A DNA stretch of 64,000 bases from Otatea glauca. Its lineage: Eukaryota > Streptophyta > Magnoliopsida > Poales > Poaceae. The notes beneath the pieces are model-generated. The model had not been told where the DNA came from and made no database searches. It worked only from the letters and a program-made list of their open reading frames with translations. How positions within the stretch are numbered: the first letter of the stretch is position 1; every line of letters begins with the position of its first letter. The position numbers and the translations under genes are program-made. Location of the stretch: NCBI GenBank assembly GCA_036346275.1, contig CM070722.1, forward strand, positions 21,165,336 through 21,229,335, written 5' to 3'. Shown here in pieces: positions 54,051 to 64,000 of this stretch.

Positions 54051-57000
54051 GGCTTTTGCACCATAGCGGGTCAACCCAGTTCCAGCTCCTAGATCATCTA
54101 CTAGAGTTGCTACTGATCTTGTTAGGATTAAACGTCAGAGAGACACTCGAGTCCAGTCTTCTTTCGTGGTGGTACTGAGGAGTCGTATGGTTCAGTATTG
54201 GGTTCCTAAGTCTTCACTCTATCCCAGTACTGAGTCATCTTTCTCTCTTGTGTCTTGATCAGGTTCGTCGGATGAGGAAGGGAGATGTTTGGATTTGTTG
54301 ACTCCGGTTGTTCTCGTCATATGACTGGAGATTCTCGTTGGTTCTCTTCCATATTCCGAGCCCCGGTGATGAGTTAATCACTTTTGGGAATGCATCTTCA
54401 GGTAGAGTCATTGCAAAAGGTACCATCTGCATTAACCAAAATTTCATTCTTAAAGATGTTGCCTTAGTAAGTAAGCTGCAATACAATTTGCTCTCTGTTT
54501 CTCATCTTATCGATGATTCTTTCGAGGTAGGCTTCAAGAGTAATGCCTGTAGAATCCTTGATTCATCAGGAGGGTTAGTTTGCGGGATTTTTAGATTTGG
54601 GAGAGTCTTTCGTGCTGATTTTTCTGCTTCTTCTGGAGATTCTCTTCGATGTTTGGTTGCTTTTGAGTCCCGTGATCTCTCCTTCTGGCATAGGAGACTT
54701 GGTCACATTGGTTTTGATCATTTGACCTGAGTTAGCAGCCACGATCTCATTCGGGGTTTGCGCAAAGTCAAGATGGTCAAAGACTTAGTTTGCTCTCCTT
54801 ACCGACATGGCAAGATGGTTACTGCTTCTCATCCTCCAGTCACTGTAGTGATGACTGATGCACCAGGACGGCTTTTACATATGGACACTGTTGGTCCAGT
54901 TAAAGTGCAGTCAGCAGGAGGGAAGTGGTATGTTCTTGTCATCGTTGATGATTTTTCTAGATACTCTTGGGTATTCTTCATGGCCTCGAAGGATGAGACT
55001 TTTCTCACTTGGGGTTTGGTCGAGAGGTTGTCTATTGAGCTCCCGGTGCATTACGAGCTATATGCGGTGATAATAGCACGGAGTTCAAGAATTCCTACTT
55101 TGAGAGTTTTTGTGGAGTCCGGTTTAGAGCATCGGTTCTCTTCTCCCTCGCGCCTCGTGAGAATGGCGTAGTGGAAAGGAAGAATAGGACCCTAGTTGAG
55201 ATGGCCAGACGATGCTAGATGAGTCTGAGACTCTAGGAAGTTTTGGGTGAGGCTATAGCTCTTGCTTGCCATGTTTCTAATCGCGTTTTTGAGAGCACAT
55301 TTGCATCGCACTTCTTATGAGTTGAGGTATGGGCGAAAGCCCGGTGTGTCTCATTTTCGCGTTTTGGTTGCAAATGTTTTATCTTGAAGTCAGTAACCTA
55401 GATAAGTTTGAATCTCGCTCTTACGATGGTATCTTTCTAGGTTACTCGACTTCTTCTCGTAGCTATAGGGTGCAGGTGTTGATGCGCATAGGATCATAGA
55501 GACTGTGATGTGACCTTTGATGAGGCTAGCCCAGAGCTAGACACGATGTTTGAGCTCTTCTTATCCCTCCGAGACCATCTTTGTAGAAGATGAGGATGAT
55601 GGAGATGATGGTGTTCCACCGGATCTACTCCCCTCTACACCTGAGGTGCCTCCTGTTTCCATTTCTGCACCTCAGGGAGACCATCCTTTGCCTTCCGACT
55701 CTCCTTCAGCGAGTGGCTCTGTTCCTACCTCTTCTGTTCAAGAGGTAGAGGCCACTTCTGCTTTTGGTCCTCCCCGACATATCCAGAAAGCTCATCCACC
55801 TGATCAGATCATTGGTGATCTGTTTGAGCGGATCACTCGCTCAAAATCAGGTTTGTCTAGTTTCTGACTCCACTCTGCCTTTGTTGCCTCCTTTGAGCCG
55901 AAGGATGTTTCTCATGCATTATCCGATGAGTCGTGGATTAATGCTATGCACGAGGAACTTGAGAACTTTGAGAGGAACAAGGTATGGCAGCTTGTCGAGC
56001 CCCCATCTGGTCATAATGTCATTGGGACCAAGTGGGTGTTAAAAAACAAGCAGAGTGAGGATGGGGTTGTAGTTAGAAACAAGGCTAGACTAGTTGCACA
56101 GGGCTTTTCTCAGGTTGAGGGTCTTGACTTTGAGGAGACCTTTGCCCCTGTAGCTAGGCTAGAGGCTATCCGAATCCTGCTTGCATTTTTTGCATCCAAA
56201 GGCTTCAAGTTTTATCAAATGGATGTCAAGAGTGCATTCCCAATGGCTATATTGAGGAAGAGGTCTATGTCAAGCAACCTCCAGGATTCGAGAACCCCAA
56301 GTTTCCGAGTCATGTATACAAGCTTTCCAAAGCTCTGTATGGACTCAAGCAGGCCCCGAGAGCATGGTATGAAAGGCTCAAGTCTTATCTTCTTAGCCAT
56401 GACTTTAAAATGGGCATAGTAGACAAAACTCTGTTCATCAGACACCATGAGTCTCATTTTCTTGGCGTCATTTATGTGGGCGATATCATTTTGGTGGCTC
56501 GTCTCATTCGCTTGTGTCTCGGTTTTACGAGGTGATGAGCACAGAGATTGAGATGAGTATGATGGGCGAGTTGAGCTACTTTCTTGGCTTCCAAATCAAG
56601 CGGACTCGGGAGGGTAATTTCTTGCATCAAGGCAAGTATACGTGACCTCTGAGGCGCTTGATATGTCGATGGGAAGCGGTGATGACTCCTATGGCCTGCT
56701 GCTGTCCTCGAGCCCGATGAGGATGGTGAGCTGATGATCAAAAGGAGTTTGAGCATGATCGGCTCCTCTTGTACCTCACCGCTTCGAGGTGGACATACAT
56801 TTTATTGTGTGTATGCGTGCTCTAGATTTCAAGCTTCTCCTCGCGCCTCTCACCGCCAAAGCGGTCAAGCGCATCTTCGTGTACCTTTGTGCTACCACCG
56901 ATTATGGTATTTGGTACTCTTTGTCTTCTTGTCTATCTCTTAGAGCCTTTTACGATCCGACTTTGTTTGGTTGTAGGATAGATAGGAAGAGTATACAGCA

Positions 57001-57360
57001 CTTGCCAATTCATTAGCACTTCTCTTGTTTCTTGGTCATCTAGGAAGCGATGCGGTGTTGCACCATCCACCGAGGCCGAGTATGTTCTTCGCAACCGATT
57101 CTTTGAGCTGAGTTCTCTGGATGAGATCGACCTTGCGGGACTTTGGGTTAGATATACTGAGTGTGCCACTTTTTCGTGACAACACTTCGCTATTTGCATT
57201 GCTAAAAACCAAAGCGACATTCGGACCAAACAATGATATTAGATATCACTTCCTTAGAGACCATGTGGAGAAGGGAGATATCGCGCTCATTCGTAGAGAG
57301 TGACCTTAAGTTAGCCGATATCTTCACCAAGCCTTTGGATAGCTCAGTTGTTGTCTTGAG
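54051..57360 (+). pseudogene. pol of the SIRE-type element, copy B (PR, IN, RT, RH), broken
   Basis: Domain order is copia. Protease: DSGCSRHMTGDSRW (54300 on), then a frameshift into ELITFGNASSGRVIAKGTI. GAG-pre-integrase: DLSFWHRRLGHIGFDHLT. Integrase core: GRLLHMDTVGPVKVQSAGG and WYVLVIVDDFSRYSWVFF, lost after ~55170. Reverse transcriptase (55946-56500): NKARLVAQGFSQVEGLDFEE, APVARLEAIRILLAFFASKG, YQMDVKSAF. The polymerase box reads YVGD at 56473-56484, so a catalytic Asp is Gly. RNase H: ending DIFTKPLDSS near 57345. A 55550-55867 frame is an acidic P/S-rich linker. Frame breaks occur at about 54240, 54340, 55170 and 56250 and on. Confidence 0.85.
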
Positions 57361-59235
57361 GAGTGAGCTTGGAGTCGTGAGCCCTTACGACCTTTCGTGA
57401 GGGGGAGTTGGTTTGTATATTATGTATTATATGTTTTCTTCCACTTTTCTTTTCTTTGTGTTTCTTCCGGGTGACTTTGGGCTTGTTTTCTTGAGTTGAG
57501 TTCACTCACTTAGACTTCGGCATGCCTTGCATGGGCCTCTTATCTTGTGCTTTAGGTTGCTATCATGCGTGATTAGTGTTCTCTCTTCTCTCTAGGTTGA
57601 GTTCCCTCATGATCTTATAAGTCTAGCGGTATTGGGCCTCTGGGTAGACAGGAGTGCAGATGCACTCCTTAGTTGGGATCTAGAGTCGACTTCCTATGTG
57701 GAGTCTCTGGGAAGATAAGAGCGAGTCTCAGCCATAGTGAGTCTCTTCTATCTTATCTATGCTCAATAGCCATCCAGTTTTGCAGTTTCTCGACTTCTTC
57801 TCCTCATTCTGTTTTTCTGGTTATTATTGAGTTCATTCGGTTTTTCTTTGTGCCTAATCTTGATAATAACTCAACTTTAACCAGATTTGAGCTTAAAATT
57901 GATTCATTTGTTGAGGGGGAGTTTGGGAATCTGTTCATGCATTGCATTTAGACTGCATTTCCTGTTTAACGAGCTTTGTCTATTATGCAATTGATTTCTT
58001 CTTCATGCTATACACCATGCTGCATCATATGTAGGAAATCACTAGCTCAGATATGTCCAAGTTCATTTAACTTGCTAAGCTTTAAAAAAAAGTCTTAAAT
58101 GAAAATCTTAATGAAACTTGTTGCTTTTACTTGCTAGGTTTCTTCTCTAGAGGTTTGTGCCATAATTTGAGAAATTTTGGAGTTCTCTAGAGTCCCTATA
58201 GTAACTTGGGTGAAACTAGTTTGATCCATGCTAGAGTCCTTCAATTGCTCATGAATCATTGTGCTAAAAATGAAAATTAAACAAAATTGACTCTTCTTGT
58301 GCACATACGACTCAACACCTTGCATTCACAAGACCGCTTCCCATTGCACTTGGGATGAACTTGGAATACATCGTGTTTGACCTAGACCATCCTCTTAAGA
58401 GTTCATCTTGAGATGGTCGCACACGGCTTGAGTCAATTGGTTGTCAAAAGAAAATGCAAATAAATTAAAAACAAAGACATATGTGGGTAAAGAATGCAAA
58501 TAATGTCAAACATTTGCACCCCACTATGTCTTGTATGATGATAAATCAAAATTTTCATTAAGTGATAAATTAGCCCGAAGGACCTTGTATGCTCTTCTAG
58601 ATTCCCCAAAGTGTTGAGTAGGTTGAACTCTAGGTTTTCCTTTTGATCCCTAGAGTGGCTATTTTCTATTTTTGAATCTAAAGCTAAGTGTTGCACTTGT
58701 CAAATCTTGCTAAAAATGAAATATTCAAAACTAAGCTCGTATTTGCACTTGGACATGTCTTAGTTTAGTCATCTTCTGAAATTGACAAGCTTGGTGTAAT
58801 ATCCTTCCATTTTGATCAATTGGATAATCTTCAAAGCTCTTTCGATTGCATTTCATGCATACATAAAAAAAATTGATGCCTATATTGCCAAAAGGGGGAG
58901 AAAACGTAGAAAAGGCATCACTAAAAGATAAAAATGTGAATGCTTATTTGGTTATTATGATCATTGTAAAACTATGCTACTACTACATTGGATCATAATC
59001 TCATAATCACATTTGACATGTTTAATTGGATTTTAGAGTTTTGTTGAAAACTTGCTCTTTCATAAATTTAACTCTAAAATCTAAATTCCTCTTCATCAAC
59101 TTGGTCATGGTTCTAATTTCTATCTTTGGACCAAGTTTGACTTTACAACTAAAAATTGCTTTCTTCTTCATTTTCTTCAAACTCAAATTTATGCCTTTTT
59201 GTGTGGTGTTTCAATATACTCATCAAGGGGGAGAT
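57361..59235 (+). other. 3' non-coding region of copy B with polypurine tract
   Basis: About 1.9 kb between RNase H and the 3' LTR, where some SIRE elements carry an envelope-like ORF. Here no frame exceeds 92 codons on either strand and none has a membrane-protein look. The polypurine tract aagggggaga (59225-59234) abuts the LTR. Confidence 0.75.
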
Positions 59236-60857
59236 TGAAGGACCATGTGGAGGTCCATCCATGTTTGTCATGAGTATTTGACTTTATTTGAGCAAGGTGT
59301 GCTCAAGTTTGAGTTTGATTTGGATTGATTTTCAAAATGAAACATTTTGAGTTGTCTCGCCAGAGTGGCGATGACGGTCGTATGGACGTCGTAGTGATGA
59401 GTTGGATGGTTTATTGCACATCATTGTGGGCATTTCTATGTGAGGAGTTTCCTTGTTTTGATGGTTGCGGGACGACGGTGCTAGGTCATGGTGAGGCGAA
59501 GGATGACCGGGACTAGGCGAGGAGTCGGAGGTCGAGACGGTTGGGAGATCGACAGAAGATGATCGGAGACGGAGTCCGGGCAAGTCAAGAAGACAAGGAA
59601 AGGAGATGATGCTAGTTAGATGCCGCGTGGATCAATGAGGGCCGTCGGATTGAGGTCTAGTTGATAGGTTAGCGGGTCTAGGTAGTATGCTTTGAAAACC
59701 GTGCAAGAAAACCCGGTATGTGTGTAGGTTTTGGGTTAGCCCTTGCATGGCTGTGTGTGTGGGTTAATCCTAGCCCTTAGATGAGTGCTCTAGGGTTGAG
59801 GAACTCATCCAAGGGTGGTAGGTGGCCCAAGAGTAGTATAAATAGGGGTGGAGGGGTAGCCTCCTTCCCTTGAAGGTTTTGAGGATTGTGAATGCTCCTT
59901 TGAGCTTTGCCCACATGAAAGTGAGGCTTTGTAACCTCTCCTTCCAGGAATAAAAGTTTTATCCATCCACCTCTGAATTTATTTTGCGCATTTACATTAT
60001 GTCTTTACTTTACGCAATTTAAATTCAGTATTTACTTTCCCGCAATTACATTCTCGCAATTTACTTTCACGCAATTTGGATTCCCCTCCTTCTAAATGCT
60101 GTTGATCTTGGATGTTTTGAGTGTGTTCATATGGTTTTACATCTCTTTTGCACTTTTGGATTGAGTAGAGAACATCTTTTCTTTCAAGTTCCAACTTTGT
60201 TCAGAACTTGTTCTTTGCGCAGCATTAAGTATTTCATTTTTATAAACATATAGAAAAATCATTTTTAAGTGATTCTTGTTGGAGGAGGTGCGGGACTCTG
60301 ATATCCACTTGCAGAAAAAAATTGGAGTTCACTTGTTGCACGGTTTGGGTGCCATGAGGTGAAAACCGAGCCCCAAACTTTCTGCTCGAAGTTCTTGACT
60401 GACTGTGTTCTTCGATTTTTCCTGTTTTGTTTGTAAGGATTTTTGAGGAGAACTTTGGTGGAGTTCTTCACGACTCTGATGCTCATAGGGACAAAAATTC
60501 TCAAAAGTTTGTGAGCTGTAGAAACCCACCAACCTCCTGTTCAAATTGAGGACAAGTTCTGGAAATTCTGCTTCTGGAAAGTGACTTTTGTGATTTGAAT
60601 TGATGTTCTTTCTAAAAGCAAGAGTTGGATTGATTCCTCTTTATCTTAGACACTAGACAACCAGGATTGTGACTCAAAAATCCCCACATATTTTATGGTA
60701 CTTATCCATGCAAGCTTGGGGTACACATAGTTGTCTAGTTTTTCGGGTTTTTCACGATTTCCTTTGAGCGATCTTGTCGAGGTTTTTGTTGGAGTATTTT
60801 GGGGAAAATTTATTTGCGACCATTCACCCCCCCTCTGTTCGCCATCTCGGTCCTTCA
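59236..60857 (+). repeat. 3' LTR of the SIRE-type element (1622 bp)
   Basis: Pairs with 45588-47217; ends GGTCCTTCA followed by the duplication AAAAG. TATA box tataaatag at 59837-59845. Differences from the 5' LTR are concentrated in the CG-rich part at 59345-59600. Confidence 0.92.
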
Positions 60858-60867
60858 AAAAGAAAAG

Positions 60868-61081
60868 TCCGTGATGTGCAGTCATCGCATACTGTTCTTG
60901 TTTAAAACCGTCTGTGATGACTACACATCACAGACAGTTCCAAACAAGAACAGTCTGTGATGTGCTCTTACATCACTGACACATTGTTATTGATGGTTCA
61001 CAAAACCGTATGAGATGACGATTTTCAACCGTTTGAGATGACGATTTTGAACCGTCTGAGATGTCGATTTCTGTAGTAGTG
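60868..61081. repeat. right subterminal repeats and terminus of the CACTA element
   Basis: Copies of aaaccgtctgtgatg and complement at about 60906, 60930 and 60953, then weaker gaccgtttgagatgacgatt units, ending ctgtagtagtg. Confidence 0.85.
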
Positions 61082-61633
61082 ATAGGTGCCACGTTTGGGA
61101 CGTTGTAACTCACTTTAGACAAATAATATAGGACTAATATCACCAACGCTCCACATGGGCCTTCACACTAACAGGCTAAGGTATTACAAGTACTAACTAA
61201 CAAGAACTTGATCTGACGTGGTCCATTATAGCTCTCACTACTGCAGAAAAGGTCATCACAGACGGTTCGGAACCGTCATCACAGACGATTTTCCGAACCG
61301 TCTGTAACCATGTGTCAGTGATGTTATAGCATATCACAGACGGTTTCTGAATCGTCTGTGATAGAAAATATTACAAACGGTTTTTAACTAGGATCGTCTG
61401 TGATAAAGTAACATTACAGATGGTTTTTAATTAGAAACCATCTATGATATTATCATATCACAGACGGTTTCATTTTGAAACCATCTGTTACATCATAACA
61501 TCATAGACGGTATCTAATTAATAACCGTCTGTGATAAGTCTTTCTACAGACAAGCCATTTTCTGTTTAATGGCAGGCCTCATGAAATGCTAGCCATGCCG
61601 TCTGAAAAAAGCAGATTATAGATTTACTCAAAT

Positions 61634-61708
61634 CAGATTACAAGCATTACATCCATTTCAGATGACAAGCATTACATCCATTTCAGATTACAAACATTAC
61701 ATCCATTT
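61634..61708. repeat. 25-bp tandem repeat, 3 units, in the second CACTA
   Basis: Unit cagattacaagcattacatc plus catttt-like end, at 61634, 61659 and 61684, nearly identical. Confidence 0.9.
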
Positions 61709-62040
61709 CGGCAATCAACTCAGATTACATCACAACGCAAGTAGATTACGTATAAATTAATATTGCACGACACATCTATTTTAGAAATGAACTCAGATAT
61801 ATTAACCAATGGAACTCAATATTATTAACCACTTAATTGAATGCACAACTACAATTCACAGTACAAGTTTGACAAATTAACCCAAATGGTAATTCAGAAA
61901 AAACACAACTCCTGAAGTTAGGCAGCGTGGAACTCGCCTTCTGAATTTAAGACTTTACTGAGCAAGAAGGAACAAAGCTGTCCTCGAATTCGCATCAGAT
62001 CGGCATCTTCCAACGCAATCTTCAAATTCTCTCTTCACCA

Positions 62041-62425
62041 AACTAGCTACCTAAATCTTAAATATAATAATGCAGTTAAAACCAATTACTAATCTTAGAT
62101 TACCAAGAACACATGGAAAACATTCTTGAAATTCTCTCCTTACCGAGATAGATCTTGAATATAATGCAATAAGAACCCATTACTAACCTTAAATCACCAA
62201 GAACACATGGATCTATAAGCTAGATTTAAACAATCTTCAAATTCTCTTCTTACCAAGCTAGACCTTGAATATAATATAATTAGACCGATATTACTAACCT
62301 TAGATAAAAAAGAACACATGGATATACAAACTAGATTTAAACAATCTTCAAATTCTCCTTACCAAGCTAGATCTTGAATATAATGCAATTAGAACCCATT
62401 ACTAACCTTAGATTACTAAAATCAA
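62041..62425. repeat. ~95-110 bp tandem repeats in the second CACTA
   Basis: aagaacacatgg anchors recur at 62105, 62199 and 62310, with a weaker unit near 62420. Each is followed by an aattctc.ttaccaagctag segment and cttgaatataat. Three clear units and one partial. Confidence 0.85.
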
Positions 62426-62878
62426 ATGGATCTACAATCACCCTTCAAAACCAATTGTCTTCTTTCACAATATCACATCACAACCGTAGTCACCTCAAAG
62501 ATAGATCCCGAAACCCTAAAAAATACTAAGTGGCTCAGGTCTCTATATTATATATCGCTGGGAGATATCACAGACGGTTCTATTCATGAACCGTCGGTAA
62601 TTTACATAGAATCCCAGACGGTTTTAACTGTCTAGGATAATATATGTTATCACAGACGATTTTTTTTAAAACCGTCTGTGATAGCATCACTGACGGTTTG
62701 GTACTAAAATCGTCTGTGATATTGCTGTATATCACTGACGGTTTGTGAAGAGTACTGTCTTTGATAATGTCACTGATGGTTGCACTATAGAACTGTCAGT
62801 GATGTTCCTGATCACAGATGGTTTTTCAAAGCCGTCTGTGATGAGGCGTCTAATATATGTCTTTCTGTAGAAGTGTCT

Positions 62879-63620
62879 AGTTCTAGTTTTGACCCTGTAG
62901 TCTATGATATAGAGATCCACCCACGGCAACAACCATACTGCAAAATAGTATGAATCCAAACTAAACTCATTTGTATCTATAAACGTCTATGCCATGCATT
63001 AAAGGCTCCCCTAAAAAAGGAAGAACAAAAGACCTTCTATTTCGACTGCTATCAATTCCCATGTAGCTAGGATGAAGTACATGACAATTAATTACTTGCA
63101 ACGCATTCAGCCCTAACCGTAGCAAGATCTCGCACTTTTTCATGATTCTAGCATTTGGATCAGCTTATAGATATATCTAGTTACTATAGAGCGCTGATCA
63201 CATTGAAGATAAATGTACTGAACAGTACTAAATATCAGCAATGATCAGAACACATGAAATGTGCTCCAGTCCAGAGAGCATGGGGAAGGAATCTAACAGC
63301 ATCGCAGAACCGACCATTAAAAAATAAAACAATATATGTCATCAATTTGTAGGTACTACATGACAACTTAACTGGCCGGTAGTACAACATGGTAGAGATG
63401 TATCAGACATAGAACCATTTAGTTGGTACAACTCGAGTAAAGAAGAGCCCAATCGTAATGATTCCAAGGCATGGTACAGCCCCAACGGCCATGGTACACA
63501 CGCAGCAGTAACACACAATCCATAACTAGATCAACGGCTCATGTTTGGTACATTCTTTCCGGTGGATCCGATCCAACTAACCAGTTAGACAAGCAATTAA
63601 AAGTGAGCCCACGACACATG
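62879..63620. other. host intergenic DNA
   Basis: About 740 bp without a gene, repeat or element end that I can recognise. Confidence 0.5.
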
Positions 63621-63818
63621 CATGCATGGAGCTCTGCTTGTCGATGAACATTTACATATACATATATACATATGTCTATATATATACACACACAAATATG
63701 CATGCATAGGACTCTGCTTGTCAATGAACATTTATATGTACATACATGTGTCTACATATATGTATATACATATATACATATATGTATATACATATATATA
63801 TATATATAGGAAGCCGAA
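63621..63818. repeat. 80-bp tandem duplication passing into a TA/TACA microsatellite
   Basis: catgcatgga/catgcatagg starts two units at 63621 and 63701, each with ctctgcttgtc.atgaacattta. They grade into atacatatatgta words and end in a (ta)n run at ~63796-63818. Confidence 0.85.
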
Positions 63819-63825
63819 ATAGGGC

Positions 63826-64000
63826 ACCATGGTGCTTGGGCACCATGATTTCAAATACGCAAATTCAAGCTATATTCGAGTATATTTTTCAAAAATTTCA
63901 GTTTTAAGGTATATATTCATCTATAACAATTCAAATAAAACATATACCTTTGAAAAAATATACTCGAATTCAAAGATTTTGAACGAGTTTGGATCACATG
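63826..64000. mobile_element. probable fold-back/MITE-like element, cut by the window end
   Basis: Starts directly after the (ta)n run. It has the perfect palindrome gcaccatggtgc (63831 on) and a second ggcaccatg. An inner inverted repeat pairs attcgagtatatttttcaa (about 63872) with its complement ttgaaaaaatatactcgaat near 63953, with aaggtatat/atatacctt inside. The far end is outside the window, so type and duplication are unknown. Confidence 0.5.

Larger units (their letters stand above)
45588..60857 (+). mobile_element. Ty1/copia element of SIRE type, rearranged: LTR-internal-LTR fragment-internal-LTR
   Basis: Outer LTRs at 45588-47217 and 59236-60857 start TGAAGGACC and end GGTCCTTCA. 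Target duplication AAAAG on both outer sides (45583-45587, 60858-60862) shows a single insertion event for the outer unit. A third LTR start at 52753, preceded by a purine tract, runs only to ~53293 and is fused to gag C-terminal sequence. Internal copy A (47218-52752) and copy B (53293-59235) overlap in content: both hold gag-end, protease-start, RNase H and the same 1.9-kb 3' region. Copia order (gag-PR-IN-RT-RH), the long coiled-coil gag and the 3' region fit SIRE/Maximus. Confidence 0.88.
39741..61081. mobile_element. CACTA (En/Spm) DNA transposon, non-autonomous, 21.3 kb with nested elements
   Basis: The left terminus is cactactacaaaagg; the right terminus is ctgtagtagtg, whose complement is CACTACTACAG. 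They share a 10-bp perfect inverted end. A 3-bp target duplication ATA flanks it (39738-39740, 61082-61084), the CACTA length. Subterminal repeats of acagacggttt type fill both ends. Without the hAT, MITE and SIRE insertions about 3.1 kb of its own sequence remain (39741-40451, 43212-44311, 44522-45587, 60858-61081). I find no TNP1- or TNP2-like transposase in that remainder. Confidence 0.88.
61236..62875. mobile_element. second CACTA element, non-autonomous, 1640 bp
   Basis: Left end cactactgcagaaaagg; right end ctttctgtagaagtg (complement CACTTCTACAGAAAG). Perfect 3-bp duplication TCT (61233-61235, 62876-62878). Dense subterminal acagacggttt repeats on both sides (61256-61550 and 62565-62845), the same word as in the larger CACTA, so both probably answer to the same transposase. 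No coding capacity. Confidence 0.88.

Noticed and set aside
57361..59235. Envelope-like ORF expected in some SIRE elements
   Set aside because: No frame above 92 codons in either copy, and no signal peptide or membrane segment pattern.
63539..63822. ORFs rich in Tyr, Ile and His over 63539-63822
   Set aside because: Products of the TA/TACA microsatellite.

Overview
The window is plant nuclear DNA, almost certainly from a grass. It is AT-rich and intron-bearing, has one recognisable single-copy host gene, and more than 90% of it is transposable elements inserted into one another. I cannot name the species. The element families (Tekay-type chromovirus with LTRs over 3 kb, Tat-type gypsy, SIRE-type copia, CACTA, hAT) and the GC-rich coding bias of a few ORFs fit Poaceae; rice or a relative is possible but unproven.

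Left half (1-35954). An old Tat-type gypsy element (Tat A, minus strand, gag at 33470-35311 and pol at 25415-26859) was hit twice. A 6.6-kb non-autonomous LTR element (26860-33469, target duplication CCATC) entered its gag region and later took a solo copia LTR (30133-31489, duplication TGCTC). A Tekay-type chromovirus (2819-25414, plus strand) entered its reverse-transcriptase region. The Tekay element was then hit three times: a copia element in its 5' LTR (1-2818, minus), a reverse-oriented solo LTR of a Tekay relative in gag (7454-12308), and a second Tat-type element in integrase (Tat B, 15444-20963, minus, duplication CTGAG). The Tat B copy has gag and protease but no reverse transcriptase, and carries a short antisense ORF behind a TATA box.

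Middle (35955-39740). Host DNA with one two-exon coding unit on the minus strand (36332-36985, 176 codons), a plant protein with an ELHRLYRxQK motif and no known function, plus its upstream flank.

Right half (39741-64000). A CACTA element spans 39741-61081 (duplication ATA). Its bulk is a hAT element (40452-43211, 8-bp duplication CCTCCGCC), a 210-bp MITE (44312-44521) and a rearranged SIRE-type copia element (45588-60857, duplication AAAAG) with an LTR-internal-LTR fragment-internal-LTR structure. A second, 1.6-kb non-autonomous CACTA with the same subterminal repeats lies at 61236-62875 (duplication TCT). The window ends in host sequence, a TA-rich microsatellite and one side of a fold-back element.

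No element here looks autonomous: every gag or pol has stops, frameshifts, deletions or mutated catalytic residues. Boundaries are the strongest calls because they rest on TG..CA or terminal-repeat ends, target duplications, primer sites and reading frames that rejoin across the insertions. No tRNA, rRNA, CRISPR or prokaryotic feature was seen.
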